Source: Capillidium heterosporum | Lineage: Eukaryota > Entomophthoromycota > Entomophthoromycetes > Entomophthorales > Capillidiaceae | Assembly (NCBI GenBank): GCA_016630905.1 | Contig: WBMQ01000001.1 | Span: 2,976,001-3,040,000 of the forward strand | Reading direction: 5' to 3' | Length of the DNA: 64,000 bases | In this document: positions 34,220 through 46,404 of the stretch, one piece after another | How the letters are laid out: every line of letters starts with the position of its first letter | Numbering within the stretch: the first letter of the stretch is position 1 | The notes under the pieces: generated by a model | Database searches by the model: none | What the model was told of the DNA's origin: nothing | Seen by the model: only the letters and a program-made list of their open reading frames with translations | Program-made: the position numbers and the translations under genes

Positions 34220-35268
34220 ATGTCAAGAGTCAATTTCAAAGTCAAACTTTCAGGCGCTACTACAACATCAACTTCACAACGATTTCGCTTTTTGACAGCT
34301 GAAGAGATCGACGTGCATTATTTTCAAAAAGGCCCGAATGGTAAGATATTTTGCATCTCTATACTAAAGAGCTGTAGTATGTATTTTACTACATCAGTTT
34401 TCCAATTCTAAAACGAAGCCCTTTTGCCTATTCAACGATACACTCCATTTTCCAGGCTACCTTAACGCTACACGTAGAAAGCACAGCAGCAGCTACCTTG
34501 TCGACTTTAATAGCGCACATGATCCAACTTCAGCTATAATCCAAAAATTCGCTTACTTTGGTACCTTACTTTTCTCAATTTTTTAATCAATTAGAATATG
34601 AAATGGAGCCCAATATACAGATAGCAAAAGACCATGAGTATAACTTTCAGCTAGAGCCTTTGTTATTTCAGAGTTCCGAGTTTTTTAATGAAAATTTATC
34701 ATCTTCTTTGTTCAACAACCCCTCTTTCTCCGATGTGACTTTTGCAATTAAGAACATCACAGACAATACTGCTACGGAACATACACTATACTCCCACAAG
34801 GCGATCCTTTATTCAAAAACAACCTATTTCAAAGCGATGTTCGAATCCGACCTAGAAGAGGCCAACACCGGCATTATTATTGTCGACGACATCAAATACG
34901 AAAACTTTCTGTTCATCATAAAACATATGTACACCGGAAATGTCAACATAAAGGCCTTGTTTAAAGCCAGCCTCGAGGACCTTTTAGAAATTTTGGAAAA
35001 ATGTAAGGTATGGGGGTACTTTGATTTAAACAAGGTAGTTGAGATTGCCTTTTACCAACTTGAAAGTACGCAAAGTCCATTTGAGTTGTTGAAGCTATGC
35101 TACGACTACAAGTTTACGGGACCTTTCTACAACTACCTCCTCAAAGAAGTCAATAAGGATTGGGATAAGCTATACAGCAATCCAGAGAACCTTGAGTTTC
35201 TCGAGGGCTGCCCGGCTAACTTTTTAGTATCTGTCATGAATGCTTTAAAGATATCGGAAAAGAAATAA
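34220..35268 (+). CDS. BTB/POZ-domain protein
   Basis: Three exons (34220-34340, 34456-34560, 34595-35268) give 299 aa with frame kept. The first 100 residues are polar with beta-rich stretches and could be a highly diverged MATH-like domain, which I cannot confirm. The BTB fold follows: FNNPSFSDVTFAI, TLYSHKAILYSKTTYFKAMFESDLEEA, IIVDDIKYENFLFIIKHMYTGNV. The helical C-terminal region contains LLKLCYDYKFTGPF and ends ALKISEKK. Such proteins usually act as substrate adaptors for cullin-3 ligases and often expand in tandem. A disabled sister copy lies immediately upstream. Confidence 0.88.
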
Positions 35269-35658
35269 AGGTTGGATATAATTTTAGTTTATATATATAA
35301 TTTATTATTTAGAATATGTGCTGTCAAGTTAAAGCAAGTTGTTATTTGTAATGATTTAAGAATTGAATTTTCAACAAGCATTATAGATAAAAGGTTTGTA
35401 AATTAAACTGAATAATATAGTATCTATTGATGTGGGAATAAATAAGGTTTGATAACTTTCCATATGAAGCTATCTACATCTGAAAGTAAAAAGTGTTTCT
35501 AGAATCAATGTCTTAAATCGGGATACTATATACTACTATTTAAACTTTCACAAGTAAATATCTTTATATCTAAGAAAAAAATACTATATAAACCAATAGC
35601 AAATCCAAGTACACAACAAAAAGCAAAATTTATTTTATAAAAGCATACAACTTTGAGA
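35269..35658. other. Convergent intergenic spacer
   Basis: AT-rich 3' flanks of the BTB gene and the convergent hydrolase gene. No gene seen. Confidence 0.45.
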
Positions 35659-37074
35659 CTATATATTGGACAGAACCAACTTGGAGTGGGACTTGGAGAT
35701 GAGATACGAGCCATGAGTCACGCCTTCGATCATATGTACTTTGAGATCCAGGTCGGGGAATCTCTTTTGAGAATCAACCAAATATTTGTAGGTCGAGGGG
35801 GCGTTGATGATGAAGTCGTACCTAGAGAGATAGACCTGGGTCGGTCTGGTAATCTCGGACGGTAGCAAAATATTGCGATACCACTGAAAATGTCTACCAA
35901 TGGTGTTGGCGGTGAAGACATCTCTAGAGACGAAGAATTGGCACATCTTGTGGACGAAACTTTGGCTCTGATTGTACATGAAGTTGCGGGTCAGCTCTGG
36001 TTCCCACATAGCGAAGCAGACGGGGTCTATCAAGGTTAGCTTGTGCATGAGCTTGGGTTTGTACTGGGCTACCCAACTACACACAACGGTACCATAAGAG
36101 TGTCCGATGAATGATGCAGGCTTGAGAGAGTGGATGGTGAAAATGTCGTTGATAGCATCGGTTGTCATGGCACTGGTTTGAATGGTAGAGATTGGGGTCA
36201 AGCTGACATAAGGGAGTTCCAGCAGTATGACTTGACGATTGGGGTGCATTCTCTGCACATCGTAGACTTTCTTCACGTACATGCAGATACCCATCCCGAT
36301 GCCATGTATGAAGAAGACGGGGGCCTTGCTGGGATCTTTCTCAACTGGTTCATAGATCCAGTAGGTGTATCCCGACTTGGCTAGATTGTGGCACTGGAAA
36401 CCTAAGGCCATCAATATCAATGCTCCAACCGTCTGCAGGAGGCAGATGACGATGTAAAAGACCATTGGTTTGTGTTGTACGATAACCGGATCCAAAGTCA
36501 ATCGCATTGGTTTGCGGTCGTACTCGTCGACTTCGGGGATGGGACATTGGGCTCTAGTTTTACATATGTCGACGTAATTTTTGAGGGATTGCATCTCCTT
36601 GCTTGAAAGCATGTTGAACTCCTTGTTGAAGAAGGCCCAGGCCAACCAGGTCTTCAACTGCTCTACAGTAACTGGGGCATCGTGCAAAGGTAAGAACCAC
36701 TTGGAAATTAAGGTGTAGGGGCACTGGTCCCCTTCCAGCATCTCTTGGACGAGGAGCTGACGTCTCCGTTCCGAGAGGCTTGTCCCGTAGTAGGTTTGGC
36801 TGAGGTTGGTGTGGGTGAACCAGCAGAACAAATAGAAGCAAACTTCCAGGATTGACCATATGACAAACACCAATTCCAAGTTGGACATGAGGTTTCGTGA
36901 CAGCAACAGATAGGTAGCTAGCCCCGATGCCAGTGGGGCTATCAGCTTGGTGAGTTGAGTAGTTATGAAGACCAAGGTCTCCAGTAGGGTTTTAACTGTA
37001 CCTTCCGGCTCCATCGACTTCATGCCAGTCAGTCGAACTACTACATGCTGTATATCTATCCAGTCTTTACTCAT
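35659..37074 (-). CDS. Membrane-anchored alpha/beta hydrolase
   Basis: A single intronless frame of 471 aa, started at the ATG at 37074. Two closely spaced hydrophobic helices occupy about residues 30-60 and 65-86, and a third lies at about 204-226. The rest is a cytosolic or luminal hydrolase domain. The oxyanion-hole motif is FFIHGIGMG. The nucleophile elbow is GHSYG with Ser at about 326. A likely acid is Asp at about 420 (LSRYDFIINAP), and His at about 454 lies in GVTHGSYL. This is the fold of lipases and esterases, and similar fungal proteins of about 450-500 aa are uncharacterised. Substrate is unknown. Confidence 0.85.
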   Translation of the reverse strand: MSKDWIDIQHVVVRLTGMKSMEPEGTVKTLLETLVFITTQLTKLIAPLASGLATYLLLSRNLMSNLELVFVIWSILEVCFYLFCWFTHTNLSQTYYGTSLSERRRQLLVQEMLEGDQCPYTLISKWFLPLHDAPVTVEQLKTWLAWAFFNKEFNMLSSKEMQSLKNYVDICKTRAQCPIPEVDEYDRKPMRLTLDPVIVQHKPMVFYIVICLLQTVGALILMALGFQCHNLAKSGYTYWIYEPVEKDPSKAPVFFIHGIGMGICMYVKKVYDVQRMHPNRQVILLELPYVSLTPISTIQTSAMTTDAINDIFTIHSLKPASFIGHSYGTVVCSWVAQYKPKLMHKLTLIDPVCFAMWEPELTRNFMYNQSQSFVHKMCQFFVSRDVFTANTIGRHFQWYRNILLPSEITRPTQVYLSRYDFIINAPSTYKYLVDSQKRFPDLDLKVHMIEGVTHGSYLISKSHSKLVLSNI

Positions 37075-39577
37075 GCTCACCGACTAGTTGATTATTTAAT
37101 TAAATATATTGAAAAGGGTCGTTGAGTTGTCGGTATCTAAATTTCCTCTAGCTAGATAAAAAGTAAATTTTCTTGTAGAGCTATCCTTTGAAACTTTTTA
37201 ACTGAAATGTACTTGCGGTTTTCGAGCCCAAGCTAAACTAATTAACTCGGAATCAACCAATTGCATCGAAACTGAAGAATAATTAGTCCACATTGGCCAC
37301 AATTTTTCAGCGTCCATAAATGTGGATGGAAAATTGTAGATTAGTTGCAATTAGTCCTTTGAAATTAGGTATATCCCAGAAAATCAAACAAAAATTTATA
37401 ATATTGACAAGCTATCATTAATTTTGCCATCAATCTATAATTGTATCTTCAACTATTTGAAGCCTGGCTCTGATGTTTAAATTTCATCATTCCAGTTGAC
37501 CTTGTTCAGGTTGGTGCAATCCAAGTTTGAAGTAGTGAAGCTATACCTAACTTAGTCACCTCACGTGAATACTAGAAAGATAAAGCTTTTGGATCTTTGA
37601 GGAATAGAATTAGTTTTGATGAGATGGAATGGAGAATTTGGCTAAATTCTGTACCGATTCAAGAAACTTATTTATAATTGAGGGTTGTAAGCCATATAAA
37701 AATAGCATTGAAAAGCTTATATCGTTGAAGTTCCGTTCGGATAAACGGTAATAGCGTATATAGACCGGCTGCTGTTCAAGATTCTAAAGTTGAAGTCGTC
37801 TAGCCAAGTAAAACAGTGTTATGTATATAACTTTCATTTCCATTTCAGGGTAGGTAGATGATGTTGGACTTGAAATTTTCAAACGGACCATATTAATCCC
37901 ACCCTATACTTGTGGTTCCCAATCCAAGGTAACATGGACTTTACTATGATTCCACGTCGGATATTGTTTAATTGAATCCTGAAATTGAAATGGTTGGAAT
38001 TGTTACCTATCCAAAAGAAAATAGCTGTCTGGGAAATCTATATGTGAAGCGATTTATCAGACAAAACTTTGAAATGTTAGGTAAGAAATATATTTTGCTA
38101 AACTTACAAATGTATAAAAGCCAATCAAAAATCAACACTAGATCTTTGAAAATTTAGATCTGATCATATATTATATTGTCTGTTGATAACATCCTACTGT
38201 CGGTTTATGGACAAAGTATATGGTGCTGTTCCATAGTAAAATGAAATATAGATCTCTGACTAAGAGTACTTTCTAAGTTTAGATAAATTCATTTACAAGC
38301 TATACTAAGCTTATAAATGGCGACTCAGATCGGATTTCTAAATGTAAACTTGTTGAATATATGGAATTATGTTGGATGACTCTTCCAAAAGTCTAAAGTT
38401 TTAATATAGGAGAGAGTTCTACAAAGAATTCATCGTTCTAAATTAAATATATTCTACTGCCTCATATATAGTTTGTAGTGAAGCAGTATAGGTCATTTTA
38501 AGCAAGATTTACAATATAGAGATGATGTAAAGATTCTGAAATGGATTATAAAAACTTTTAATTTGGTGTATGATATGTATATCTGTATCTATTTCATAAT
38601 ATTGTAATATATGTCTTTTAATCAGTGGAAAGAAAATATCTTAGGGCTTTTAGCCGCTGTTTGGTGATGTCCAATCCATTTACATATTTGACAGGACGCT
38701 AGCTCAAATTTAGCTTGGCACTTTAGATATTTTCATAGCTTTCAGAATAGTATGGTCCACTGGTAGTATATCGAATATATAGCATAAAATATACCAAGTT
38801 TAAGCACATTCTATAAACAACATACCTGTATCAATATGATAAATGACACGATTTAAATTGGAGTTTTAAGTTTATGAAGATAGTCACGAATCCATCGAAA
38901 ATTTTATAATAGCATGTGAAATGATAGACACTCATAAGAAAGGATGGTTTTAAAAGTTTAGATTTAATTTCATAGATTTACCAATAAATCATAGTTGTTC
39001 ATACCTCAACTCTATGGATATAAGTTTTATTATTTTTAATCAGGAGGTAGTATTTAAATTTAGTCATTTGGTTGATTTTAAACTTTTATATCTCAAATTG
39101 CAAGTTAATATACCTATATTAACTAAAAACTTGAAATAATACAGATACAAACTACGCTTTAAAAACCACCTATTTGGTATTATGTATACAAAAATATAGT
39201 GCCAAAGACCGACATTTGGGCTTTTTATGGGACAATTTTAAATATAAGTATTTAACATTATTCCTTTTAAATTGGTATATCACTCTCCGTATAAAGTATA
39301 CTGATTGTAGTGTAGGTAGATCAAGGCTACAAATATATAAAAGTTAGCAGTTACATAAGTTCAGCTTCATAAAAACTGTATCTTGCGGTGTGATGATTAT
39401 ATAGTTCTACTTTGAACAGCTAAGGAATATATTATCAATTTCCAATATCTACTCCTTTATACACTACCATCCAAGGCACAGTGCTGAATCATATATAAAT
39501 GATTAAATCTAGTTCGATGTTAGATTTTAGGCAAAAGCAAACAATACTCATCCACCAATGCTTGCAACAAATAGCCG
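37075..39577. other. Large gene-poor stretch
   Basis: About 2.5 kb of AT-rich DNA. The only coding-like piece is at 38873-39138 (plus), a frame of about 88 codons broken by one TAA. Its composition is protein-like but no family is recognised. It may be a gene remnant. Confidence 0.35.
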
Positions 39578-39585
39578 TATATATA
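39578..39585 (+). promoter_or_regulatory. TATA box upstream of a small open frame
   Basis: TATATATA followed by CTCC, 41 nt before the ATG at 39626. The spacing matches the TATA-to-ATG distances seen for the peroxidase genes here. Confidence 0.4.
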
Positions 39586-39625
39586 CTCCAAATTATTCTT
39601 CAACTTCACTATCCTACTACTAACC

Positions 39626-39760
39626 ATGCTCTCTGATCACTTAATCTCCAAGATTAAGAGTGTTTCCAAGCCTAAGCTCAAGGGATGGCTGTCTAGGCAG
39701 TCCAAACTCAATGCTATCAATCTACATATATGGAAATCTGAACTGGATCTATGTAATTAA
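39626..39760 (+). CDS. Small basic protein of unknown function (44 aa)
   Basis: An ATG with a well-placed TATA box opens a 44-codon frame (MLSDHLISKIKSVSKPKLKG and onward) that is basic and amphipathic at its N-terminus and ends with a TAA at 39758-39760. No match comes to mind. It could be a genuine microprotein, the first exon of a gene whose remainder has decayed, or chance. The good promoter spacing and biased Lys/Ser composition favour something real. Confidence 0.35.
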   Translation: MLSDHLISKIKSVSKPKLKGWLSRQSKLNAINLHIWKSELDLCN

Positions 39761-42037
39761 AGTATCTCCTTATTTAAAATTACATTTTTTATTATGTATA
39801 TTTGAAATATATATTTGCAATTACGATTATCATTTAAATATGGTACTTAGTTAACTGATTTTATATATAATTTCCCTTTGGTCTTCTTGTTTTTCCTTAC
39901 TAAGAGTTATAGCGACACTGGATTTCTTTTATCTTATACTGTGGCTGGTTGAGTCCTGGTTTAAATCAATGGCTGCTGTTCCAATCCTTGTTGTTATGTC
40001 CAGCAATTCTCCATTTCTTATTTGAGTATTAGGACCCATAGGGTTTCAAAGGAAGTTGATAAGGTTTTGTTGACAAGTCTGCTTCACCATCTACAGGTTA
40101 GATGGATATCTCCTTAGAGCTACCTTCTGCTTTTTCCTCCATCGCCTACTTTATGTAAGAGAATCGTATATTATTAGCAATTCGAGTCCACCATGCTGTT
40201 AGCTAATGTAACTAAAAGAGACACCGGAAACTCTGCCTTGGTGACGATTTATTTACTTAATTTTAATGATATATATCCATGTTTGTCATTTATCTTTTCC
40301 TTTAAATAGCTTCTGTACCTTAATAAATACGCTTAGATCCGCTGAAGCTCAGGATCCTTGATTAAGGATATGAAGCTTTTACACATATCATATGGGTGTT
40401 TTAAATACTAAATGAGTATAGCTTTTGATAAAACATTAGATATTATCAAATTGAAATGCAATTACTATAAATGCATAGTTATACTGATATATAAAAATGT
40501 AGTCTGTATTATTTTCAAATAGAGGAATTGGCAAGCCTTGTGATGAAGTGCGTGTGCTTTGGCATTTACAATCTAAGAGTTCGATCTACAAGGAGTGTCC
40601 TCTCTCTTTTAAAGCCTTGAGTTTGAATACTTTCATCTCTAAAGATTGACAAGGGAATAAAACTCTCTCAACCTACTTCCCCTTTGATATCCATTGCCGA
40701 CTATTCAGTAAAATTTGTCTTCATTCGTTCTGATCTATAAATAATGGCAAAGGGATTTCATAATTAATATTTATTGTCGCTTTCAACATCTTGAAAGGAT
40801 TTATTAGGCCAGTAAAATGATCAGTATTTGAAAATTGAGAGTATAAATTTTATTGATGAAAACTATTAAGCTTAAATCAGTATGGTTTAAATGAAAAATG
40901 GATAGGTACATAGTGTATCTTCGCTTTGTAGAGCTTGGCTAGAAATAAAATAAAATATGTAGGCTAAAAACAAAAGTCAAGCTTATTACATGTATATAAC
41001 TGATATGCATCAAAAAAGTTAAGATTCGAAACTAAATAAACTTAAATTTAGTAATTTAAAGCAGTGCTTATAAAATACACCAGTTTAAAAACTTGAAAAT
41101 TAAATTGAGCATCCTAAACACTTAAGCTGAAGTGTATATCTCGGAAAGATTCATTGAAAAAAATAGATTTAGAATCTAAGCTGAGAAGGGTCAGATAGTT
41201 TGGGTTGGACATTTCTAAGTTGCCTTGGTAATAATGCTAAATATATAGTGATTAGTTTATGTAGAAAGTTCAAAGCAAAACTTAAAAAAATGTTGACTCT
41301 GTTTTTAAAAAAGTAATACACATTTGTAACTATACATTGAGGATTATGTATTTAAAAATTATTACTTGTGAAGCTAAATAACCTTCTATAAATTGAATCA
41401 AATATACATCTTCAGTACAAGGCTTAGCTTTGGCCAACTCCTTGGAGAGCAAGATCAACTTGATTTAATCAAGGGTAATGGATCTTGAGGGCAATATTAT
41501 AAAATTTACAATTATCAACCATAAAACTAAAAATTACAGTTCTAAATGTCGAGTATGCAACGGTATCACTTTTAGATAGTTTGGGTTTGTAGGATCTACT
41601 TGATGTTTTCTAAAGCATAAATCATCTGTAATTTGACGTTTGTTAAATTTTCCCATCGTTAGCTACCTGACTCAATCCCACTAGTTAATTTTGGTATCCT
41701 CCTTGTTCAAAACTACCCAAGCTAAAAATCTGAAAGCTTAAAGCTCTAAAGGTTAATTGGAATTCGCTTTGAGTTTATTGTAAACTAGGTTGACCTTGTT
41801 CAAAGTGGGAGCTATAGATTAGAAAAATGCCCCCTATTTCTGAAGATGAGAAAGGCATGAATATTTTAAACGAAAGTTTTAAAAAATATTGCCATTCTAT
41901 TGGCTAAAATATTTCATTGAGGATGAAATCTAAATGGCTTGAGTTGTACAGGTATGAGACAAGGATTTTAGTAGGCATGCGATCCTACGTAGAAGCTTGT
42001 TTTTGTTAGTGAAGCCAGCTCGAAAAGGTAGGGATAG
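39761..42037. other. Gene-poor stretch upstream of Ski2
   Basis: No complete gene seen. Short protein-like scraps occur near 40,020-40,150 (plus) and 41,390-41,500 (minus) but lack starts, splice sites or family motifs. Confidence 0.4.
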
Positions 42038-45000
42038 ATGGACGACTACTTTACTACAAAGTTGCAGGACTGCCTGTTACCGCAAAAGAAGATTGATAAG
42101 TCAGAGCTACCGTTCTATCAGCTGTAATTTTTTGGCCATTTTATATATCCCAATAATTTCATTTTTATAATGTAACAGGGGTTTAGATAAAGATGTAGCT
42201 AGTCAACTTTCAACCGATTTAGACTTTAGCTTATTTCAACCTACCTTTACAAAGGAAAGTAGTTCAACCAATGTCAAATTATCCAAAAGTGACACCTACA
42301 AGTTCTTCAATTCGAGTTTGGAACTGGAGTTAAAAGTAGACCCTTTTGATTTGAACAAGCTGTATTACAAGGAGGTAAATTTTTATTTATTTAAAATGTA
42401 CTCATGGCTGACTTTTGTTCTTTTTTATAGAAAGTAGTTGGCAATACTGTAGATAATGGTTTAGGTAGTAGGAATGTAGGCTCCAACTATACTCGAGGCT
42501 CTACAAGCCAAGCACCATTTTTGCCAGGTATTTATTCATTCCAATTATATTATTTTTAACCTATTGCTATGATTTTAAGGTGGTTTTGAAACCAAATTGT
42601 TGGAAATTGAAGAAACTATAAGTTCCAACGTCGACATCGGTGCCAGTTTGGAAGCTTTAGTTGGAAACGGTACCCTAACCCTTTTTAATATTCCTAAATT
42701 AAGTTAAAATAGGTGGGCTTCTGGAGGTGGCACCTGGTTTTAACAGAGGGATTTTATTGCACTCTGATAAGGAAGCCACTGAAAATAAACAAAGTGAAGC
42801 CAATGTCGAGAACTGGTTGAAACAGGAGTTAGGTCAAGCTCTATTATCCGAAACTTTACAGGCCGAACTTGGATTCGATGATGATGTCATTGCTAAAGTG
42901 AAGGCTCTTTTACCACCCATTACTAATCTTTTTATAGTCCAGTGCCGATGCCAAAGAAGTTGAAGATGAAAAATTAACCTCAACGGAGAACCAAACCTTC
43001 GATGCACTCATACCTGATCAAGTAACCTATTTTAAAATATTTTTAATTTGAACTGGAAATTTAGGGCGAGTTGAAGTTACAGCTACCTAAATCGGCTACA
43101 ATGCCAGTTGAGGAGAATTGGGCCTACGATGTCGACCTCAATGTCCTACCCTCTGATTTCGCTACTGTCGTCAAAGACCCGGCTCGTGAAGTAACCTCTC
43201 CCCTTTATCTTTTCTATCTAAACGCTTTCTAGTTCCCCTTTGAACTTGACCCCTTCCAGAAGCATGCAGTTTACCATCTGGAACGTGGTGATTCGGTGTT
43301 TATAGCCGCTCACACTTCAGCTGGTAAGACGGTGGTTGCCGAGTATGCCATAGCTATGGCCAACCGCCACATGACGCGAGCCATCTACACTTCTCCAATA
43401 AAAGCGTTATCCAACCAGAAGTTCCGAGACTTCAAGAAGACCTTTCCTGATGTCGATGTTGGTATTTTAACTGGTGACGTCCAGATTAACCCTGAAGGAA
43501 GCTGTCTTATAATGACTACTGAGATCTTACGCTCCATGCTCTACCGTGGGGCCGACATTATCCGCGATGTCGAGTTTGTCATATTCGACGAGGTCCACTA
43601 CCTCAACGATGCAGAACGCGGTGTCGTTTGGGAGGAGGTCATCATCCTACTACCCGCCCACGTCAACATTATTTTACTGTCAGCAACTGTTCCCAATACT
43701 TATGAGTTCGCCCAGTGGATTGGTAGAACCAAGCGCAAGAACATCTACGTCATATCCACTTTGTACCGACCTACTCCGTTGGAACATCACCTGTACAACG
43801 ATGGTGAGCTATTTAAAGTTGTTGACGCTAAGCGTACCTTCTTGGAACCCGGGTGGAAGGCTCTACGTAGTAAACTGGCCGACCGCGAAGTTGATCACTT
43901 CAAGGTGAAACCGAAATTAGGTGCTGGACCGGGTGGTCGTCCCGCCAACGAAATGGCACGAGGTAGGGGTGGCGACCGTGGTAGAGGTGGCAGTCCCGGT
44001 GGTATGGGACGGGGTGGATCCAAGGACAAGGAGATTCAATACAACAGGACTAGAGACAAACGGGGACTGGTACCTACCCAGCCTGGCGGTGGTGGAAAAT
44101 CAAGCCAGGAACGTAAAGATCAGACAACGTTAGTCAAGTTAGTCCAGTTCCTCAAGAAGAAACAATTGCTCCCCGTGATCGTGTTCACTTTCTCCAAACG
44201 ACGCTGCGATGCAGCAGCTGCTACCTTGACGAACGTCGATCTAAACTCGACGTTGGAAAAGAGTCAAGTTAAGGTGATGGTCAACAGAGTCATTAAAAAG
44301 TTGAGTGAGAACGATCGGAACCTACCGCAGTTGACTACTGTAAAGGATTGGCTGATTCGTGGGGTTGCTGTACATCATTCTGGTCTCTTACCCATCGTCA
44401 AGGAGGTATTTTTTCCTTTTTACGCTGATTCTTAATAAGTAGATGGTGGAGATTTTGTTCTCCAAAGGCTTGGTTAAAGTTTTGTTTGCAACTGAAACCT
44501 TCGCCATGGTAATTGGGTATTCTTTATTTTGATACTTACTTTTTAAATGTAGGGTGTCAATATGCCAGCTCGATCGGTCGTCTTCAACGGTATAAAGAAG
44601 CATGACGGCAGCTCCTTACGCTACCTCCTTCCTGGTAACTCACCCTCCAGACTCTCAAATCTAATAATTTTATGATTACAGGAGAGTACACACAGATGTC
44701 AGGTCGTGCCGGTCGTAGAGGTATCGACAGTGTAGGTATGGTCATGATTTTGTGCGAGGAGGATAGGCCTCCTGACATGTCCACCTTAAAAACGATCATG
44801 TTAGGTCGAGCCAACAAGCTTGCATCGCAATTCCGTCTCACCTACAACATGATGCTCAACTTGATACGAGTTGAAAGCCTCAAAGTGGAGGAGATGATCA
44901 TGCGTAGTTTCGCCGAAAACGTCAGCCAATCCCTCCTACCCCAACATCAACTCAAGAAGCAGGAGCTGGAGGCAAAGTTGGAAAAAGCTCCCAAAGTTGA

Positions 45001-46404
45001 ATGTGACATATGCGACTACGACTTGCAGAACTTTATCTCGGCAAACATGGAAACCCGTCACCTCGTCACTACAATCAATGAAACTTTAATAAGCTCTCAA
45101 GTTGGCAAAAAAATCATGGGCCCAGGAAGGGTAGTCGTCGTAGATACACCCCAGCTACGCAATAGATTGGCTCTACTTCTGAAGCCTACTAGTAGAGGCG
45201 CTCAGAACCTTATCAGCAACAATCGAGGTGGTGCTGCTTCCAGTCGAGGTTTCGTATGTTTAGTTCTAACGAGTAGCTTCGACGTCGCCAAAGTTGCTGA
45301 CTTACCTAGCCAGCCGTATGGTCACCTGGAGCTTATTGAGACTCCAACTTTAGTTACCGAGTCGATTGCTATCGGTGCCATTACCCATGTCACTTTAGAA
45401 GTTTTGGAGTTGGATACCTCAGCCCCCGAAGACCATGTGTCAATTCAGAAATACCTAACCGACCTACTGGATGGTTGGGTCGTAAAGGGTGTACCAATTT
45501 TAGACAGCTACGCCTCTAAACTCAAGGATCTTGCTTTCCATGATACCTGGCACCGGTACACCGCCCTACTCCAGCAACTTCCCGCTTTCAACTGTCATAT
45601 CTGCCCCCAACTTCTCAACCACTACACCCAGGCTATCGACCGACGGTACCTAGAGATTAAACTTAGCAACCTCAGTTCGACATTAACCGGTATCAACTTG
45701 GACCTCATGCCCGAGTACCACCAACGCCTAGCCCTGCTCGAGACTTTAGGGTTCGTCACCCCTAGTACCGGAACTTTAACTTTGAAGGGCCGAGTTGGTT
45801 GCGAAATCAACACCATAGATGCTTTAGCGGTAACCGAACTTATCCTAGCTAATTTCTTTGGTACTTTAACCCCCGAAGGTTCGGTCGCATTGCTTTCGGC
45901 ATTCCTGTTCAAGGAAAAGACGGTTGGAGAAGTTTATATACCACCTTCGCTGTTGGAAGGTTCACGTCATATCGAAGAGGTAGTTCAGAGGATTTACGAT
46001 ACCTCTTCCGAGTACGGCTTAAGCACCGCCGTTGATGATGTCAGCTTACAGATCAACTTTGGCTTGGTTGAGGTCGTCTATCAGTGGGCTAGTGGCATGG
46101 TACCTCTTTTACCTTTTCATTCATTAACTGATACTGACTGTAAACCACTTTTATTTTTAGGCATTTAAATCCATCATGCAGATTACCGATGTTGCCGAAG
46201 GTACCCCTTTTTGTGCTATAGAAACTAATTTTGCTTTAAAATTTAGGTTCCATAGTACGTACCATCACTAGATTAGATGACTGTCTTCGAGACGTCCGCA
46301 ACGCCGCTCGACTATTGGGAGACGCTGAACTATATCAGAAAATGGAAGCGGCCCAATTACTTATCCAGAGAGATATCGTCTTCGTACCTTCTCTATATCT
46401 CTGA
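42038..46404 (+). CDS. SKI2: Ski2-type DExH RNA helicase (SKIV2L)
   Basis: About a dozen short-intron exons from [10 protein letters not shown] to a TGA at 46402-46404 give a protein of about 1,250-1,300 aa. Helicase motifs in order: the Q-motif region [21 protein letters not shown], Walker [45 protein letters not shown], the DEVH box, [38 protein letters not shown], and [10 protein letters not shown]. The C-terminus [22 protein letters not shown] ... [11 protein letters not shown] is the diagnostic Ski2 ending. Ski2 feeds RNA into the cytoplasmic exosome as part of the Ski complex. The N-terminal region contains Ski3/Ski8-interacting-type segments (PEENW-like). An RGG-rich linker ([11 protein letters not shown]) sits between the two RecA lobes. 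All joins keep frame. Confidence 0.95.
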
